From Marinobacter maroccanus (lineage in GTDB: Bacteria > Pseudomonadota > Gammaproteobacteria > Pseudomonadales > Oleiphilaceae), in the NCBI RefSeq assembly GCF_002933275.1, contig NZ_PSSX01000002.1, positions 62,001-126,000 of the forward strand: a DNA stretch of 64,000 nucleotides, given 5' to 3'. How positions within the stretch are numbered: position 1 is the first letter of the stretch; every line of letters begins with the position of its first letter. The position numbers were made by a program, and so were the translations under genes. The notes below the pieces were generated by a model, which made no database searches, was not told the origin of the DNA, and saw only the letters and a list, made by a program, of their open reading frames with translations. Below are positions 27,164 through 35,894 of the stretch, piece by piece.

Positions 27164-30100
27164 GCCGCCGCCAGCTTCGCTGCCTGCTGCCACATAAAGT
27201 TCGGCATCGGCGTTCGGAGTTTCCAGGTAATACTCATCGGCTGGGAACCGGTGTGAGACACGTAATCCACCTCACCATAATTCACAAACCCCATCGTGCG
27301 ACCATATTCGTCTTTCGCCTGCTCTCTTACAAACAAGAACAACCGCTTGTTGATGGCTTGGTGTTGAATATAGTCCTTCCCTTTACCACGGTCAGGCCGG
27401 GAACTGTTTTGCGACTGCCAGTGGAATAACTGCTCATTGATGGCGTAGTCGTGGTACATGGTGGTCGGGGAGAACTGCTTTTCGTTTTTGTCCAAGGTGA
27501 CAAACAGCAGCTCAATATTTTGATCCTGAATGACATATACACCTTCCCTCGATGGTGGCTGATGCTCGAACGTCATCGCACCAAAACCAACCAGAATCTG
27601 CTCTCGAGAATAGCGGGCGTGCAATCGTAGCGGGACTTCCCGCAACTCAGGCATCGCCGGCTGCTCGTGTTTGGTTTTCGCCAATTTCCAGTCGAGCACG
27701 TCCACCAGCTCCTGTTCCAGCCCCAGCTTGCTGAGTTCTGCCAAGCTTTGTGTCAGCGAATCAAATTCCAGCTCTGGCCCTGCTTTCTGCCAGAAGTCGT
27801 AATGGCACATAAGTGCCTGGCGACCTTTCGGGTCGTCACAGCTAAACCCTGCCTGGCATAGTTTCTTAAGAAATAGCAGGTACTGGTGATCGTCGCAGAT
27901 CAAAATCCGATTGTGGATGGCCTTCTTCGCCAGTTTAAACGAGTCATCGGCTCTGTCTTCGTCTTTTGCCTTGCTCACCAACTCGGCCCAACTGCCCCGT
28001 CTGTAGAGTTCGTTCAGGTCGATGTGGGGATGATGGGTTATGAAGTTCTTCAGCGTCAGTGGCTGAGTGGAATGCTGTGGGAACTGCCGAACAAGAGACA
28101 CCAGCCGCTTCATGGTCAGCGTGGCTTGCCGGATGTTGCTCAGCACCATTTCCTGGGTTTTCTTGGTGAGCTCAATTCGGCAACCCAGTGGTGCATGGGG
28201 AAAGCCCTGCTTCAGTTCTTCCGAAATTGAGCGTTCTGACTTACCCACCAGTGCCCGGAATTTATTGGCGAAATCATATTCAGGCCGAGAATTACCAACA
28301 AAGTCCAAGACTGTGCAGCAATCTTTGTCGTCAGCAAGGCGTAAACCCCGACCCAGTTGCTGAAGGAAGATGGTCAGGCTTTCGGTTGGGCGCAGGAATA
28401 ACAGGGTGTCGACTTCCGGAATATCGACGCCTTCGTTGAATATGTCGACCACACACAGCACGTTGATTTGCCCGGAGCGAATGGCTTGCTGCTTTTGTTG
28501 GCGTTCGTGGCTGTTGTCACTGGTGAGCACATCGGCCTTGATGCCGTGCAACAGGAGCTGCTCCACCATGAAGGTCGCGTGTTCACGGCTCACACAGAAA
28601 GCGAGAGCTTTCATGCTGGATATATCGGTGACGATTTCCCGCAAGCTTCGCAGAGCCTTTTTTACGCGATTATGGTTGTGCGTATACAAATTCGTCAACT
28701 GAGCAATATCGTAACGCCCACGACTCCAAGGAATGGTGCGCAGGTCGGTGTCATCATCTATTCCAAAGTATTGGAAGGGGCAAAGGTGGCGGCGGTTGAT
28801 GGCCTCCGGTAACCGGAGTTCGGCGGCAATCACGCCACCAAAGTCGCTGAGAATATCGCCGCCATCGTGTCGCTCCGGAGTCGCTGTCAGTCCCAGCAGT
28901 ATTTCGGGCGAGAAGTGTTCCAATACCGCCCGATAACTCGATGCGGCGATGTGGTGCACTTCATCGATTACGATGTAGTCGTAATAGCCTTCAGTGAGCT
29001 TTAGCTGATCCAGCTGGTTATTCAGAGTCTGAATCGAAACGAACAACTGCCGGTAGTGTTCCGGCAACTGGCCGCCTACCCAGAGTTCACCGAAAGCATG
29101 ATTACGCAGTACGCCACGGTAAGCTTCCCGGGCTTGGCGCAGAATTTCCTCCCGGTGCGCCACAAACAGAAAGTGGGCGTTTGGTTTTGCTTTCAGGAAG
29201 CGCCGGAAATCAAACGCCGAGATCAGGGTCTTGCCGGTACCAGTGGCGGCCACCACGAGGTTTCGGAAACGCTGGTGCACGTCCCGCTCAACAGAGAGTT
29301 GCTCTAGAATGTCTTTCTGATGCGGAAACGGCGTAATTTCGAAATAGTGGGAGGAGCCGGGAGCGTCCAACCCTTTTTGTTGTTTTAGTGCGCGGTTGAG
29401 CTTTTCGGTACTCTCAGCCCGGCCATCGAACCATTCAAAGTCTTCCGAAGCCCAATAGGTTTCAAAGGTGCTGAGCGATTTGTTGATGATGTGAGGGATT
29501 TCCTGAGCGGTGATCTTAAGATTCCACTCAAGCCCATTGGTCAGCGCCGATCGAGATAGGTTTGATGAACCGATGTAACCGGTGTGAAAACCCGTGTTCC
29601 GGAGGAACAAATAGCTCTTGGCGTGCAACCTTTCACGCTCGGTGTTGTAGCTCAACTTCACTTCGGTGTTCGGCAGGCTAGCCAGATACTCAACGGCTTT
29701 GGCATCCGTGGCTCCCATGTAGGAGGTGGTGATGATTTTCAGCTCTCGGCCACTCGCGGTGAAGGCTTCCAGTTCTTTCCGGAATATCCGAATTCCGGCC
29801 CATTTGATAAACGAGACCAACCAGTAAATCCGGTCCGCTGACAAAATCTCGCGCTTTAGCTCTGACTCCAGTGACAAGCCAGCATTACTGCCTGAAAATA
29901 ACTCACTCTGTGTGAGTCCTGTGAGCGGGAAAACGTCTTCAACATACTGCTTCAGGTTCGCAGCAACCGGGTTTTCCAGCTCATAAAGCGCGGTGAGGAT
30001 CTTTCCTTGGCTATCGAGGAGGTTCTCATCCAGGAACCCATCATCCTGCACCTGCCCCTTGAGCCACATCAGCAACTGATTCGATAACTCGATTTGCTCC

Positions 30101-30288
30101 TGAAGTCGGTTATCGCCCGAAGGCACCGACCCAATAGCGAACTCCAGTATGTTAGTAAGGAATCGTGACAACCATACAGATGCTTCCACACTGCTAAGCT
30201 GGCGCTCACCTACGTAAAATTGTTTCCTGTCCAATCTGTTTTCTACGAGCCGGGTAATAAGCTGCTCGTAGATTCCGGTCTGCTGCAT
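27160..30288 (-). CDS. PLD-domain superfamily 2 helicase with DUF3427
   Basis: A 1042-residue protein. An N-terminal region of unknown fold (1-130) precedes a PLD-type nuclease domain (about 140-290: HAKSYLF at 222-228 and GSSNLSRSAL at 240-249). The SF2 helicase core follows: Walker A ATGTGKT 348-354, DEVH 442-445, TAT 468-470, motif VI QLGRGLR 644-650. The C-terminal DUF3427 region runs to the end (about 790-1030). Such proteins couple DNA translocation with cleavage and are common in defence loci. It overlaps the methyltransferase-HNH gene by 4 bp. Base composition looks lower in GC than in the flanking core genes, which would fit transfer. Confidence 0.88.
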   Translation of the reverse strand: MQQTGIYEQLITRLVENRLDRKQFYVGERQLSSVEASVWLSRFLTNILEFAIGSVPSGDNRLQEQIELSNQLLMWLKGQVQDDGFLDENLLDSQGKILTALYELENPVAANLKQYVEDVFPLTGLTQSELFSGSNAGLSLESELKREILSADRIYWLVSFIKWAGIRIFRKELEAFTASGRELKIITTSYMGATDAKAVEYLASLPNTEVKLSYNTERERLHAKSYLFLRNTGFHTGYIGSSNLSRSALTNGLEWNLKITAQEIPHIINKSLSTFETYWASEDFEWFDGRAESTEKLNRALKQQKGLDAPGSSHYFEITPFPHQKDILEQLSVERDVHQRFRNLVVAATGTGKTLISAFDFRRFLKAKPNAHFLFVAHREEILRQAREAYRGVLRNHAFGELWVGGQLPEHYRQLFVSIQTLNNQLDQLKLTEGYYDYIVIDEVHHIAASSYRAVLEHFSPEILLGLTATPERHDGGDILSDFGGVIAAELRLPEAINRRHLCPFQYFGIDDDTDLRTIPWSRGRYDIAQLTNLYTHNHNRVKKALRSLREIVTDISSMKALAFCVSREHATFMVEQLLLHGIKADVLTSDNSHERQQKQQAIRSGQINVLCVVDIFNEGVDIPEVDTLLFLRPTESLTIFLQQLGRGLRLADDKDCCTVLDFVGNSRPEYDFANKFRALVGKSERSISEELKQGFPHAPLGCRIELTKKTQEMVLSNIRQATLTMKRLVSLVRQFPQHSTQPLTLKNFITHHPHIDLNELYRRGSWAELVSKAKDEDRADDSFKLAKKAIHNRILICDDHQYLLFLKKLCQAGFSCDDPKGRQALMCHYDFWQKAGPELEFDSLTQSLAELSKLGLEQELVDVLDWKLAKTKHEQPAMPELREVPLRLHARYSREQILVGFGAMTFEHQPPSREGVYVIQDQNIELLFVTLDKNEKQFSPTTMYHDYAINEQLFHWQSQNSSRPDRGKGKDYIQHQAINKRLFLFVREQAKDEYGRTMGFVNYGEVDYVSHTGSQPMSITWKLRTPMPNFMWQQAAKLAAA

Positions 30289-30600
30289 CGTGTACGTCCC
30301 ACATTGATGACTTCCAGAAGAACGGCGCTGTGGCCACCGGCATTCCTTATATCTCGCAATCTAACTAAATCCGGTGGAATGACGTTAACCCCTAAAATGT
30401 CGGATTTCCATGAAATCCGCGATCCTCCCGACAGGCTTTTTTTGGCCATCGAGCGATTGCTATCAATTACAGTGTAGCCATACATGACACCAGATAGATC
30501 CAGCGCTTCCACATCGTGGACGCACCGGACAGCCACAACCGAATATCCAGCTTGCCGGTCAGCCGGCCGTAACTTGCAAAGCACTGCTTGGCGTCGCTAG
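30289..30600. other. Intergenic region upstream of the helicase operon
   Basis: About 310 bp without a convincing gene. A 113-codon minus-strand frame (30243-30584) is open here but has no family resemblance and overlaps the helicase start. The region should hold the helicase-operon promoter. It also follows the stop of the SbcC-like gene. I see no clear terminator or repeat. Confidence 0.4.
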
Positions 30601-33249
30601 TTATGCCTGTGAAACTGCATGAACCTTCAAGCTCTGGAGGTCAATAGGTGGTACACCAAGGTCGCTCCAGTTCCCTGGATGGCAGGTAAACAGCAATATC
30701 TGATGCCGGCTGGCCGCATCGAACAGAATGCGTTTCATGTCTTCCAGGCGGTCGCTGTCACTGTGCACCAGGGTGTCGTCCAGGATCACCAGCGTTGGCC
30801 TTCCGGCTTCCCGCAGCAGATCGGCATAGGCCAGGCGGCTGATCAGGCCCATCTGTTCCCGGGCGCCAAAACTCAGTTCGGTGATTTGCCCAAGCTCGGT
30901 GCCACGGCTGAAGGTGCCCGGGCGTAGCTGTTCGTCCACTTCCAGCGACGCTTCCGGAAACAGCACTGAAAGGTAGTGGTTCAGGTGTTTCTGCAGCGGT
31001 GCCTGCAGGCGGCGCGTCAGGGCCTGGCGCTTTTCGGTGAGCAGGTTCAGCAGCAGATCCAGCGCCTGAGCGCGGCGGTGCAATTCCTGATAGCGGCGGT
31101 TGCACTGGTCGTACTCCGCCTCTTTCTCGTTGAGCTGTTCTTCCAGCCCTTCTGCGCCCCAGGCTTCCAGTCTGACTTTGATATCGCGGAGTTCGCGGCC
31201 CCGGTTCTCCTGGGTCTGGCGCAGTTGATTGACCGCATTCTGGTAGCGTTCGATATCCTGCCGGAGAAACTCCGGGCGGGCATCGCGAATTTCCCGTTCG
31301 CGGCGCTCGAGGCTGGCTTCCAGTTCGGCCTGCTGTTTTTCGATGTTCGCCAGGTCGGTGGTTATCTGCTGAAGTTGCTGTTGCCGTTCCGAGCTCTTTT
31401 CTTCATCCGCCAGCCGCTGCCATTCGGTTTTGGCGTTGTCGCGGGCCTGTTTCAGGGCAGACAGGCTGGACTGATGCGCGCGCTCATCGGATTCGGCTTT
31501 GTCCAGGGCGGTGCCAGCCCGGGCGAACGCCGCCTCCGCTTCTTCCAGCGCCGGAACATTCTCTTGCGGATCCGGTTTGGGAGTGGCTTCCAGTTGTGTT
31601 TTGGCTTTCTCCAGCTCGCCTTCTGCCTCCTTCTGGTCGGAGGCAAGTTGCTCAAGGCCAGCGGGCGCCAGAGATTTGAACAGCTCGTCGGCATGCTTCA
31701 CGGCTCTTCCGGCACTTTCAAAGGCGGAAAGACGATCCTCCGCCTGTTCCACCGATTCCACGCCAAGGGCCTCCAGCTGTTCTTCAAGGTCTTCCTCAAG
31801 GGCCTTTAGCTTCCTCCGGGTGCTGGCCAGCTCTTCCCCGCCAGGCGTTATGCCCAAGGTGCCAACGCCTGGAATAACCAGGGTCGACTCTTCCAGAAGC
31901 TGCTGTTCGCCTTGTCCGTTCAGCGATTCATCGTTCAGTGTCAGTGATGCGCCAGCATCCAGCTGCCAGCTCAATCTGGTGGCGATGGTCCGTGAGCGAA
32001 TGGTCTCTTCGTTCAGCTGGTTGCCGGTTGCTCGCAGTTTTTTGACCAGCTCTGCATCGATGCGGTTTTCCCTGGCCTGCTGCCTCGCTTGCTCCAACTG
32101 CTGATGGTATTCCTTTGCTTTGGCAAGGTTCTGGGTCAGCACTTGTTTTTGCTGTTCAAGCCGGCGGACGTCCTGCTCCAGCCGCTCCCGGGTTTGGAGC
32201 AAACCCGCCAGTTTGCGTTGCTTTTCCACTTGCTCATAGGCGCTTCTGGCTTCGCTCAAACGGCCTGCAATCATCGGAGTTTGGGCTTCTGCGGTAGCGA
32301 GGTCTCGCTCTGCCCGGTCCAGTTCGGCTTTTCGGCCTTCAAGCTGGCGACTGAGCCCTTCCAAATGTTCTTTGTTCTGCTGCAACAGCCGATGGTTTTG
32401 CTGTAGCTGGCTGAGCGTGGCTTTCTCCTGGTTCTGTTGTTGCTCCAGGCGCTCAACCTGCTGATAGCGCACCCGGGCCTCCTCCAGCTGGCGCTGGGCG
32501 TCTTCCCATGGGCGCTCAGCCTCGGCCTGATCATAGTCCTGGGTCAGTTTGCCAAGCCGGTCGACCTGCTCCTGGTATTTATGCACCCGCTCCTTCAGCT
32601 CTTCAATTTCAAGTTCATAGTGGGCGCGGTCTTTTTCCAGTTTCAGGTAATCGCCCCGGGGCTTTCCGGTGCCGGTCAGCAGGATGTCCCGTTGGCTGCG
32701 GACCGTCTCGATCAGGTCGTCGCCCCCGGAACTGGCCACCTCGCCCACCATGGAATTCAGGGCAGACTTCAGATGATCACCGGCATGCTCGATGGCCTGT
32801 TCGATGTCCTGCCCGGTGCCCTGCTCCACCCAGAGCAGTCCCGGTATGCCCCAGTGTTCGGCTTTGCTGGCGCCCCGTTTCGGGTACTGGTAGTCCAGTA
32901 ATTCGGCCAGTTTTTCTTCGGCGTCGTCTTCACTGTAGGTCTCGGTGCCGACAACCAGATCGCACCGTTTGCGCTGGAGAAAGCTTTTGGTGAGGCGCCA
33001 AACACGGTTGTCGTGCTCGAAATCCAGCTCAATGGTGGGCGCCGCGGCGGAGTCGCCCCACGGGCGCAGGTCGTCCACGGCCGTTGAACGATAGCGTTCG
33101 AAAAACGCGGCGCGGATGGCTCGCACCAGCGTGCTTTTGCCGGACTCATTGGGGCCGTGAATCAGGTTGAGCCCGGGTTGCAGGTTGTCCAGAACGAAGG
33201 GTTTGCGGAACTGGCGCAGCTGTTCAATGCGCATTCGCTGCAGCTTCAT
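30601..33249 (-). CDS. SbcC/YhaN-like SMC-type ATPase without zinc hook
   Basis: An 882-residue Rad50-like ATPase. Walker A is HGPNESGKST (30-39), the signature-like SFGAREQMGL lies near residue 795, and Walker B (LVILDDTLVHSD) lies near 825. Coiled-coil arms (about 200-760) are rich in Gln, Glu and Leu. The arms contain no CxxC, so the zinc hook of classical SbcC/Rad50 is missing and the protein resembles YhaN-type ATPases. It would regulate the nuclease partner on DNA ends or hairpins. It overlaps the phosphoesterase gene by 4 bp (ATGA). Confidence 0.88.
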   Translation of the reverse strand: MKLQRMRIEQLRQFRKPFVLDNLQPGLNLIHGPNESGKSTLVRAIRAAFFERYRSTAVDDLRPWGDSAAAPTIELDFEHDNRVWRLTKSFLQRKRCDLVVGTETYSEDDAEEKLAELLDYQYPKRGASKAEHWGIPGLLWVEQGTGQDIEQAIEHAGDHLKSALNSMVGEVASSGGDDLIETVRSQRDILLTGTGKPRGDYLKLEKDRAHYELEIEELKERVHKYQEQVDRLGKLTQDYDQAEAERPWEDAQRQLEEARVRYQQVERLEQQQNQEKATLSQLQQNHRLLQQNKEHLEGLSRQLEGRKAELDRAERDLATAEAQTPMIAGRLSEARSAYEQVEKQRKLAGLLQTRERLEQDVRRLEQQKQVLTQNLAKAKEYHQQLEQARQQARENRIDAELVKKLRATGNQLNEETIRSRTIATRLSWQLDAGASLTLNDESLNGQGEQQLLEESTLVIPGVGTLGITPGGEELASTRRKLKALEEDLEEQLEALGVESVEQAEDRLSAFESAGRAVKHADELFKSLAPAGLEQLASDQKEAEGELEKAKTQLEATPKPDPQENVPALEEAEAAFARAGTALDKAESDERAHQSSLSALKQARDNAKTEWQRLADEEKSSERQQQLQQITTDLANIEKQQAELEASLERREREIRDARPEFLRQDIERYQNAVNQLRQTQENRGRELRDIKVRLEAWGAEGLEEQLNEKEAEYDQCNRRYQELHRRAQALDLLLNLLTEKRQALTRRLQAPLQKHLNHYLSVLFPEASLEVDEQLRPGTFSRGTELGQITELSFGAREQMGLISRLAYADLLREAGRPTLVILDDTLVHSDSDRLEDMKRILFDAASRHQILLFTCHPGNWSDLGVPPIDLQSLKVHAVSQA

Positions 33250-34367
33250 TGCCCCACCTCCTGTTCCCGCTCCCGGAGCAGACCCGCCAGAATGGCCAGG
33301 GCATCGCGGGCGACATCGTCCTGCGCCCCTTCCTGCCGCTCTCGCAGGCTTTCAACCACCTCGTCCACGTAGCCATCCGCTTTCAGAGCCGCGATGTCTT
33401 CATCGGTAGGTGCAAGCTGAAGGCCGCTTCGCTCGCAGCGAAGGCTGCGGAATCGCGCTTCGGCCACCGACAAGGCCTTCAACAGGGTTTCCTCGCCGGC
33501 CAGGGTCACCGAGCCCTCAAAGCGCAGATCAACAACGGCGGATTCGGGCAAGATGTCCAAACGCTCCAGCAGCTGTTCGAGATCGGAATGAACCGCCAGG
33601 GTTTCCCGCCACTGGTGCCACTGATACCGCCCCGTTGGCAGTGAGGTTACTTTCGGGGTTGCTCCGGGCTCGGACACTTCAACGATCAGGGCATTCCCCG
33701 CCTCGTTGTTCCGGAACCGTTCCGGCTCGGGGGTTCCGCTGTACCAGGTACGCTCATCGATCTGTTTGGTGCCGTGCCAGTCGCCCAGGGCGAGGTAATC
33801 GAGCCTGCTGGCTTTCGCACGGTCTGGCGCGATGGGGTTGGTGGAATCAATCTCGTCTGGCAACAGGCCCTGGACGCTGCCGTGGGCCAGGCCGATTCTG
33901 AGAAAACCTTCAGGGGTTTCGTAGCCGCTGAATGGCTCGGTCAGATCGCCGTAAGTATGTCGCTGAGTCAGGGGCGCGCAGAGGATGCTGAGGCCCTGGG
34001 GTTCCAGATCAATCACGCCAGGCTGAAGCGCCAGATGGACGTTCTCCGGCACCGCACCCAGGCGCTGGGCTCGCGTCCAGACGCTCTCTGCCAGGGCGGC
34101 ATCGTGGTTGCCCGGCAGCATTACCCAGGGGCCAGCAAACCCCTTTGTGGCGTTGAATACTCGCCGGATGGTGCGATCAGAGACCGTTTGCGCATCAAAG
34201 ACGTCCCCGGCCACCAATACCGCATCGCACTGATGTTCGTTGGCCAGCCGTGCAAGGGTTTCAATGGCCTCGAACCGGGCCTCCACCAGGGCTGCACCGT
34301 CTTCGGTCTCGAAACGGGTAAAGGCCCGACCCATCTGCCAGTCTGCCGTATGCAAAAACTTTGGCAT
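33246..34367 (-). CDS. SbcD/YhaO-like metallophosphoesterase nuclease
   Basis: A 373-residue calcineurin-like phosphoesterase. The motifs are FLHTADWQMGRAF, AGDVFDAQ, LPGNHDA, GLAHGSVQG and ALGDWHG, which supply the two-metal site. The first motif has Gln where SbcD usually has His (DWHLG), which I recall as a variant of this subfamily. It is expected to be an exo/endonuclease on double-strand breaks or hairpins, controlled by the ATPase encoded next. The two genes form an operon. Housekeeping SbcCD may lie elsewhere. Confidence 0.88.
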   Translation of the reverse strand: MPKFLHTADWQMGRAFTRFETEDGAALVEARFEAIETLARLANEHQCDAVLVAGDVFDAQTVSDRTIRRVFNATKGFAGPWVMLPGNHDAALAESVWTRAQRLGAVPENVHLALQPGVIDLEPQGLSILCAPLTQRHTYGDLTEPFSGYETPEGFLRIGLAHGSVQGLLPDEIDSTNPIAPDRAKASRLDYLALGDWHGTKQIDERTWYSGTPEPERFRNNEAGNALIVEVSEPGATPKVTSLPTGRYQWHQWRETLAVHSDLEQLLERLDILPESAVVDLRFEGSVTLAGEETLLKALSVAEARFRSLRCERSGLQLAPTDEDIAALKADGYVDEVVESLRERQEGAQDDVARDALAILAGLLREREQEVGQ

Positions 34368-34501
34368 TTTATCTACCTGAAAGATCTCAGAATTTTGGCG
34401 TTATTCTAGACTACACACGGCTACATTACAGACTTGATGCGACACTGGAGGACGTTCTATAAGAAATGGTTTGCTTCAGACGCTTAACGGAGCTCAACCT
34501 G

Positions 34502-34524
34502 CACGCCGCATACTTGAACTTCGG
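34502..34524. repeat. Direct repeat copy 1 (downstream edge of the AbiEii-like module)
   Basis: CACGCCGCATACTTGAACT plus YCGG: 23 bp identical to copy 2 at 35914-35936 except for one base. Weaker similarity extends about 20 bp further to the left. Copy 2 is the coding end of the formate dehydrogenase alpha gene. Read on the minus strand, this copy encodes the same KFKYAAC, but it is detached from that gene. Confidence 0.8.
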
Positions 34525-34543
34525 AAAACACTATCGCTTCGCA

Positions 34544-35254
34544 TCAATGCCCAAAATGGGTCAGAGTTTCAATCCGTTCAAACAAAATTTGCTCTCGCTC
34601 TGCATTTCCACGCGCCTGGCTGTTAACGGCGTACTCAAAGTTGGGGTCTTGCAACAATTGGCTGAATTCTTCTGCCAGGTAGCCTCGTAATTCTTCGGGC
34701 GCAGCCTTGACCTCATTGATCAATGACTCACGACCATCAATCAACGTGAGCAAATCTTCGATGTCGTGGCTGGAGAGTGTATCGCCCTTACCTCGGCCCT
34801 TGTATGCCTCCAGCTTGGTTGCAAGAAAATACGACGGATTTACCAGTCTGATGGAGAGATAGTCAGACAACTTGTAAGGCATGGCAGTCTTCAGCGCATC
34901 GCCATACCATCGGTTGCTGAACCCCAGGACCTGTGGATCGTCCGGCATGAAATCCACTCGTAAATCGCCCAGCTTCATAGCACATACGGGGGCGCTTTCC
35001 TCCAGGTCTGGCGGCATGTCTTTAAAGCCTTTTGCTCTCAATGCCTGTTGCAGCGCATGAAATCCCTGATAGCCCATTACATGGACGATCAGATCCACAT
35101 CCTCGGTGTGGCGAACTTGCTCAAGTACGAACTCATCGGTTAATAAAAAGCTTGTGGTGCAACCACCTACGAAGGCCACCTGTTCTCGCAGGTCGGGACC
35201 AAGCGCCTCAGCAACTTTGCCTACCATCCACTTTTGTAACGCCGGTATGCTCAT
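34544..35254 (-). CDS. AbiEii-like nucleotidyltransferase
   Basis: A 236-residue nucleotidyltransferase-fold protein. The motif pattern is FVGGCTTSFLL followed by HTEDVDLIV, where the two acidic residues would bind metal. Later KLEAYKGRGKGD and DIEDLLTLIDGRE are typical of the AbiEii/AbiGii family. Characterised relatives transfer nucleotides to RNA and act as toxins in type IV toxin-antitoxin systems. It overlaps the HTH gene by 4 bp (ATGA), which is upstream and would be made first. The stop lies 20 bp inside repeat copy 1. Confidence 0.84.
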   Translation of the reverse strand: MSIPALQKWMVGKVAEALGPDLREQVAFVGGCTTSFLLTDEFVLEQVRHTEDVDLIVHVMGYQGFHALQQALRAKGFKDMPPDLEESAPVCAMKLGDLRVDFMPDDPQVLGFSNRWYGDALKTAMPYKLSDYLSIRLVNPSYFLATKLEAYKGRGKGDTLSSHDIEDLLTLIDGRESLINEVKAAPEELRGYLAEEFSQLLQDPNFEYAVNSQARGNAEREQILFERIETLTHFGH

Positions 35255-35811
35255 TCACTCACTTCCATGTGTTTTTTCAACAGGTCTTTTGCCAGATTTG
35301 CCTCACGCGGGCCGCCTATGCGTATTGCATCTACCAGGGCTAGCAAGGCGTAAAGCTCCGGATCGCGGTGAACCGCATGGCCCACAGTTTTAAATAGAGG
35401 GACAACCTCCAAGCCTTTGTTTTTACCTCGCGCATCTGGCCACACTGGAAAAAGTTCACCTGCGCTGAACACGCGATTTTCCAGCACGGGCGCAGCGAAT
35501 GCGGTGCTTATACCCCGCGCTAACTGGCCTGGCTTGGCAGGGAACACATATTTGGCACCGTAAACTATGAATTCAAACAGGCTCTTTGTGTTGACACGCG
35601 GTACACCGGAATTGCGATCCTTTTTAGCCAAGCCAACCTCAAAACAGCGGCGCAGTGAGTTGCTGACCTGGGATTTCCCAATGCCGGTTTCCAACTCGAG
35701 ATTGCGCACTGTGTAGGCTGATCTGTCTACACCACCTCCGGTCGCTTCTTGCTGCCGCAGCGAAACCAACTTGAGCAACAGGCCGAGATCTTGACTCTTG
35801 ATTCCATCCAT
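35251..35811 (-). CDS. HTH partner (putative antitoxin/repressor) of the AbiEii-like protein
   Basis: A 186-residue protein with an N-terminal winged-helix region (RNLELETGIGKSQVSNSLRRC, about 37-57), suited to binding DNA. A C-terminal region without a known motif follows. Its 4-bp overlap with the nucleotidyltransferase marks them as a pair. In AbiEi-type systems the HTH protein represses the operon and serves as antitoxin. An imperfect repeat (TGTCCC...GGGACA) sits just upstream of the start. The role is inferred from context. Confidence 0.72.
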   Translation of the reverse strand: MDGIKSQDLGLLLKLVSLRQQEATGGGVDRSAYTVRNLELETGIGKSQVSNSLRRCFEVGLAKKDRNSGVPRVNTKSLFEFIVYGAKYVFPAKPGQLARGISTAFAAPVLENRVFSAGELFPVWPDARGKNKGLEVVPLFKTVGHAVHRDPELYALLALVDAIRIGGPREANLAKDLLKKHMEVSE

Positions 35812-35894
35812 AGGCTGGATGTCCCTAGTTTTTGGACACGGGACAAGCGTTGCTTAGATTTCAATTAATTGCAAGCTCTCACCAACAGATTCCT

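Noticed and set aside
30243..30584. A 113-codon minus-strand frame upstream of the helicase
   Set aside because: No family resemblance, overlaps the helicase start and has no ribosome site; kept as intergenic DNA.
35819..35845. Imperfect inverted repeat TGTCCC...GGGACA before the HTH gene
   Set aside because: Arms are only 6 bp, too weak to call an operator alone.
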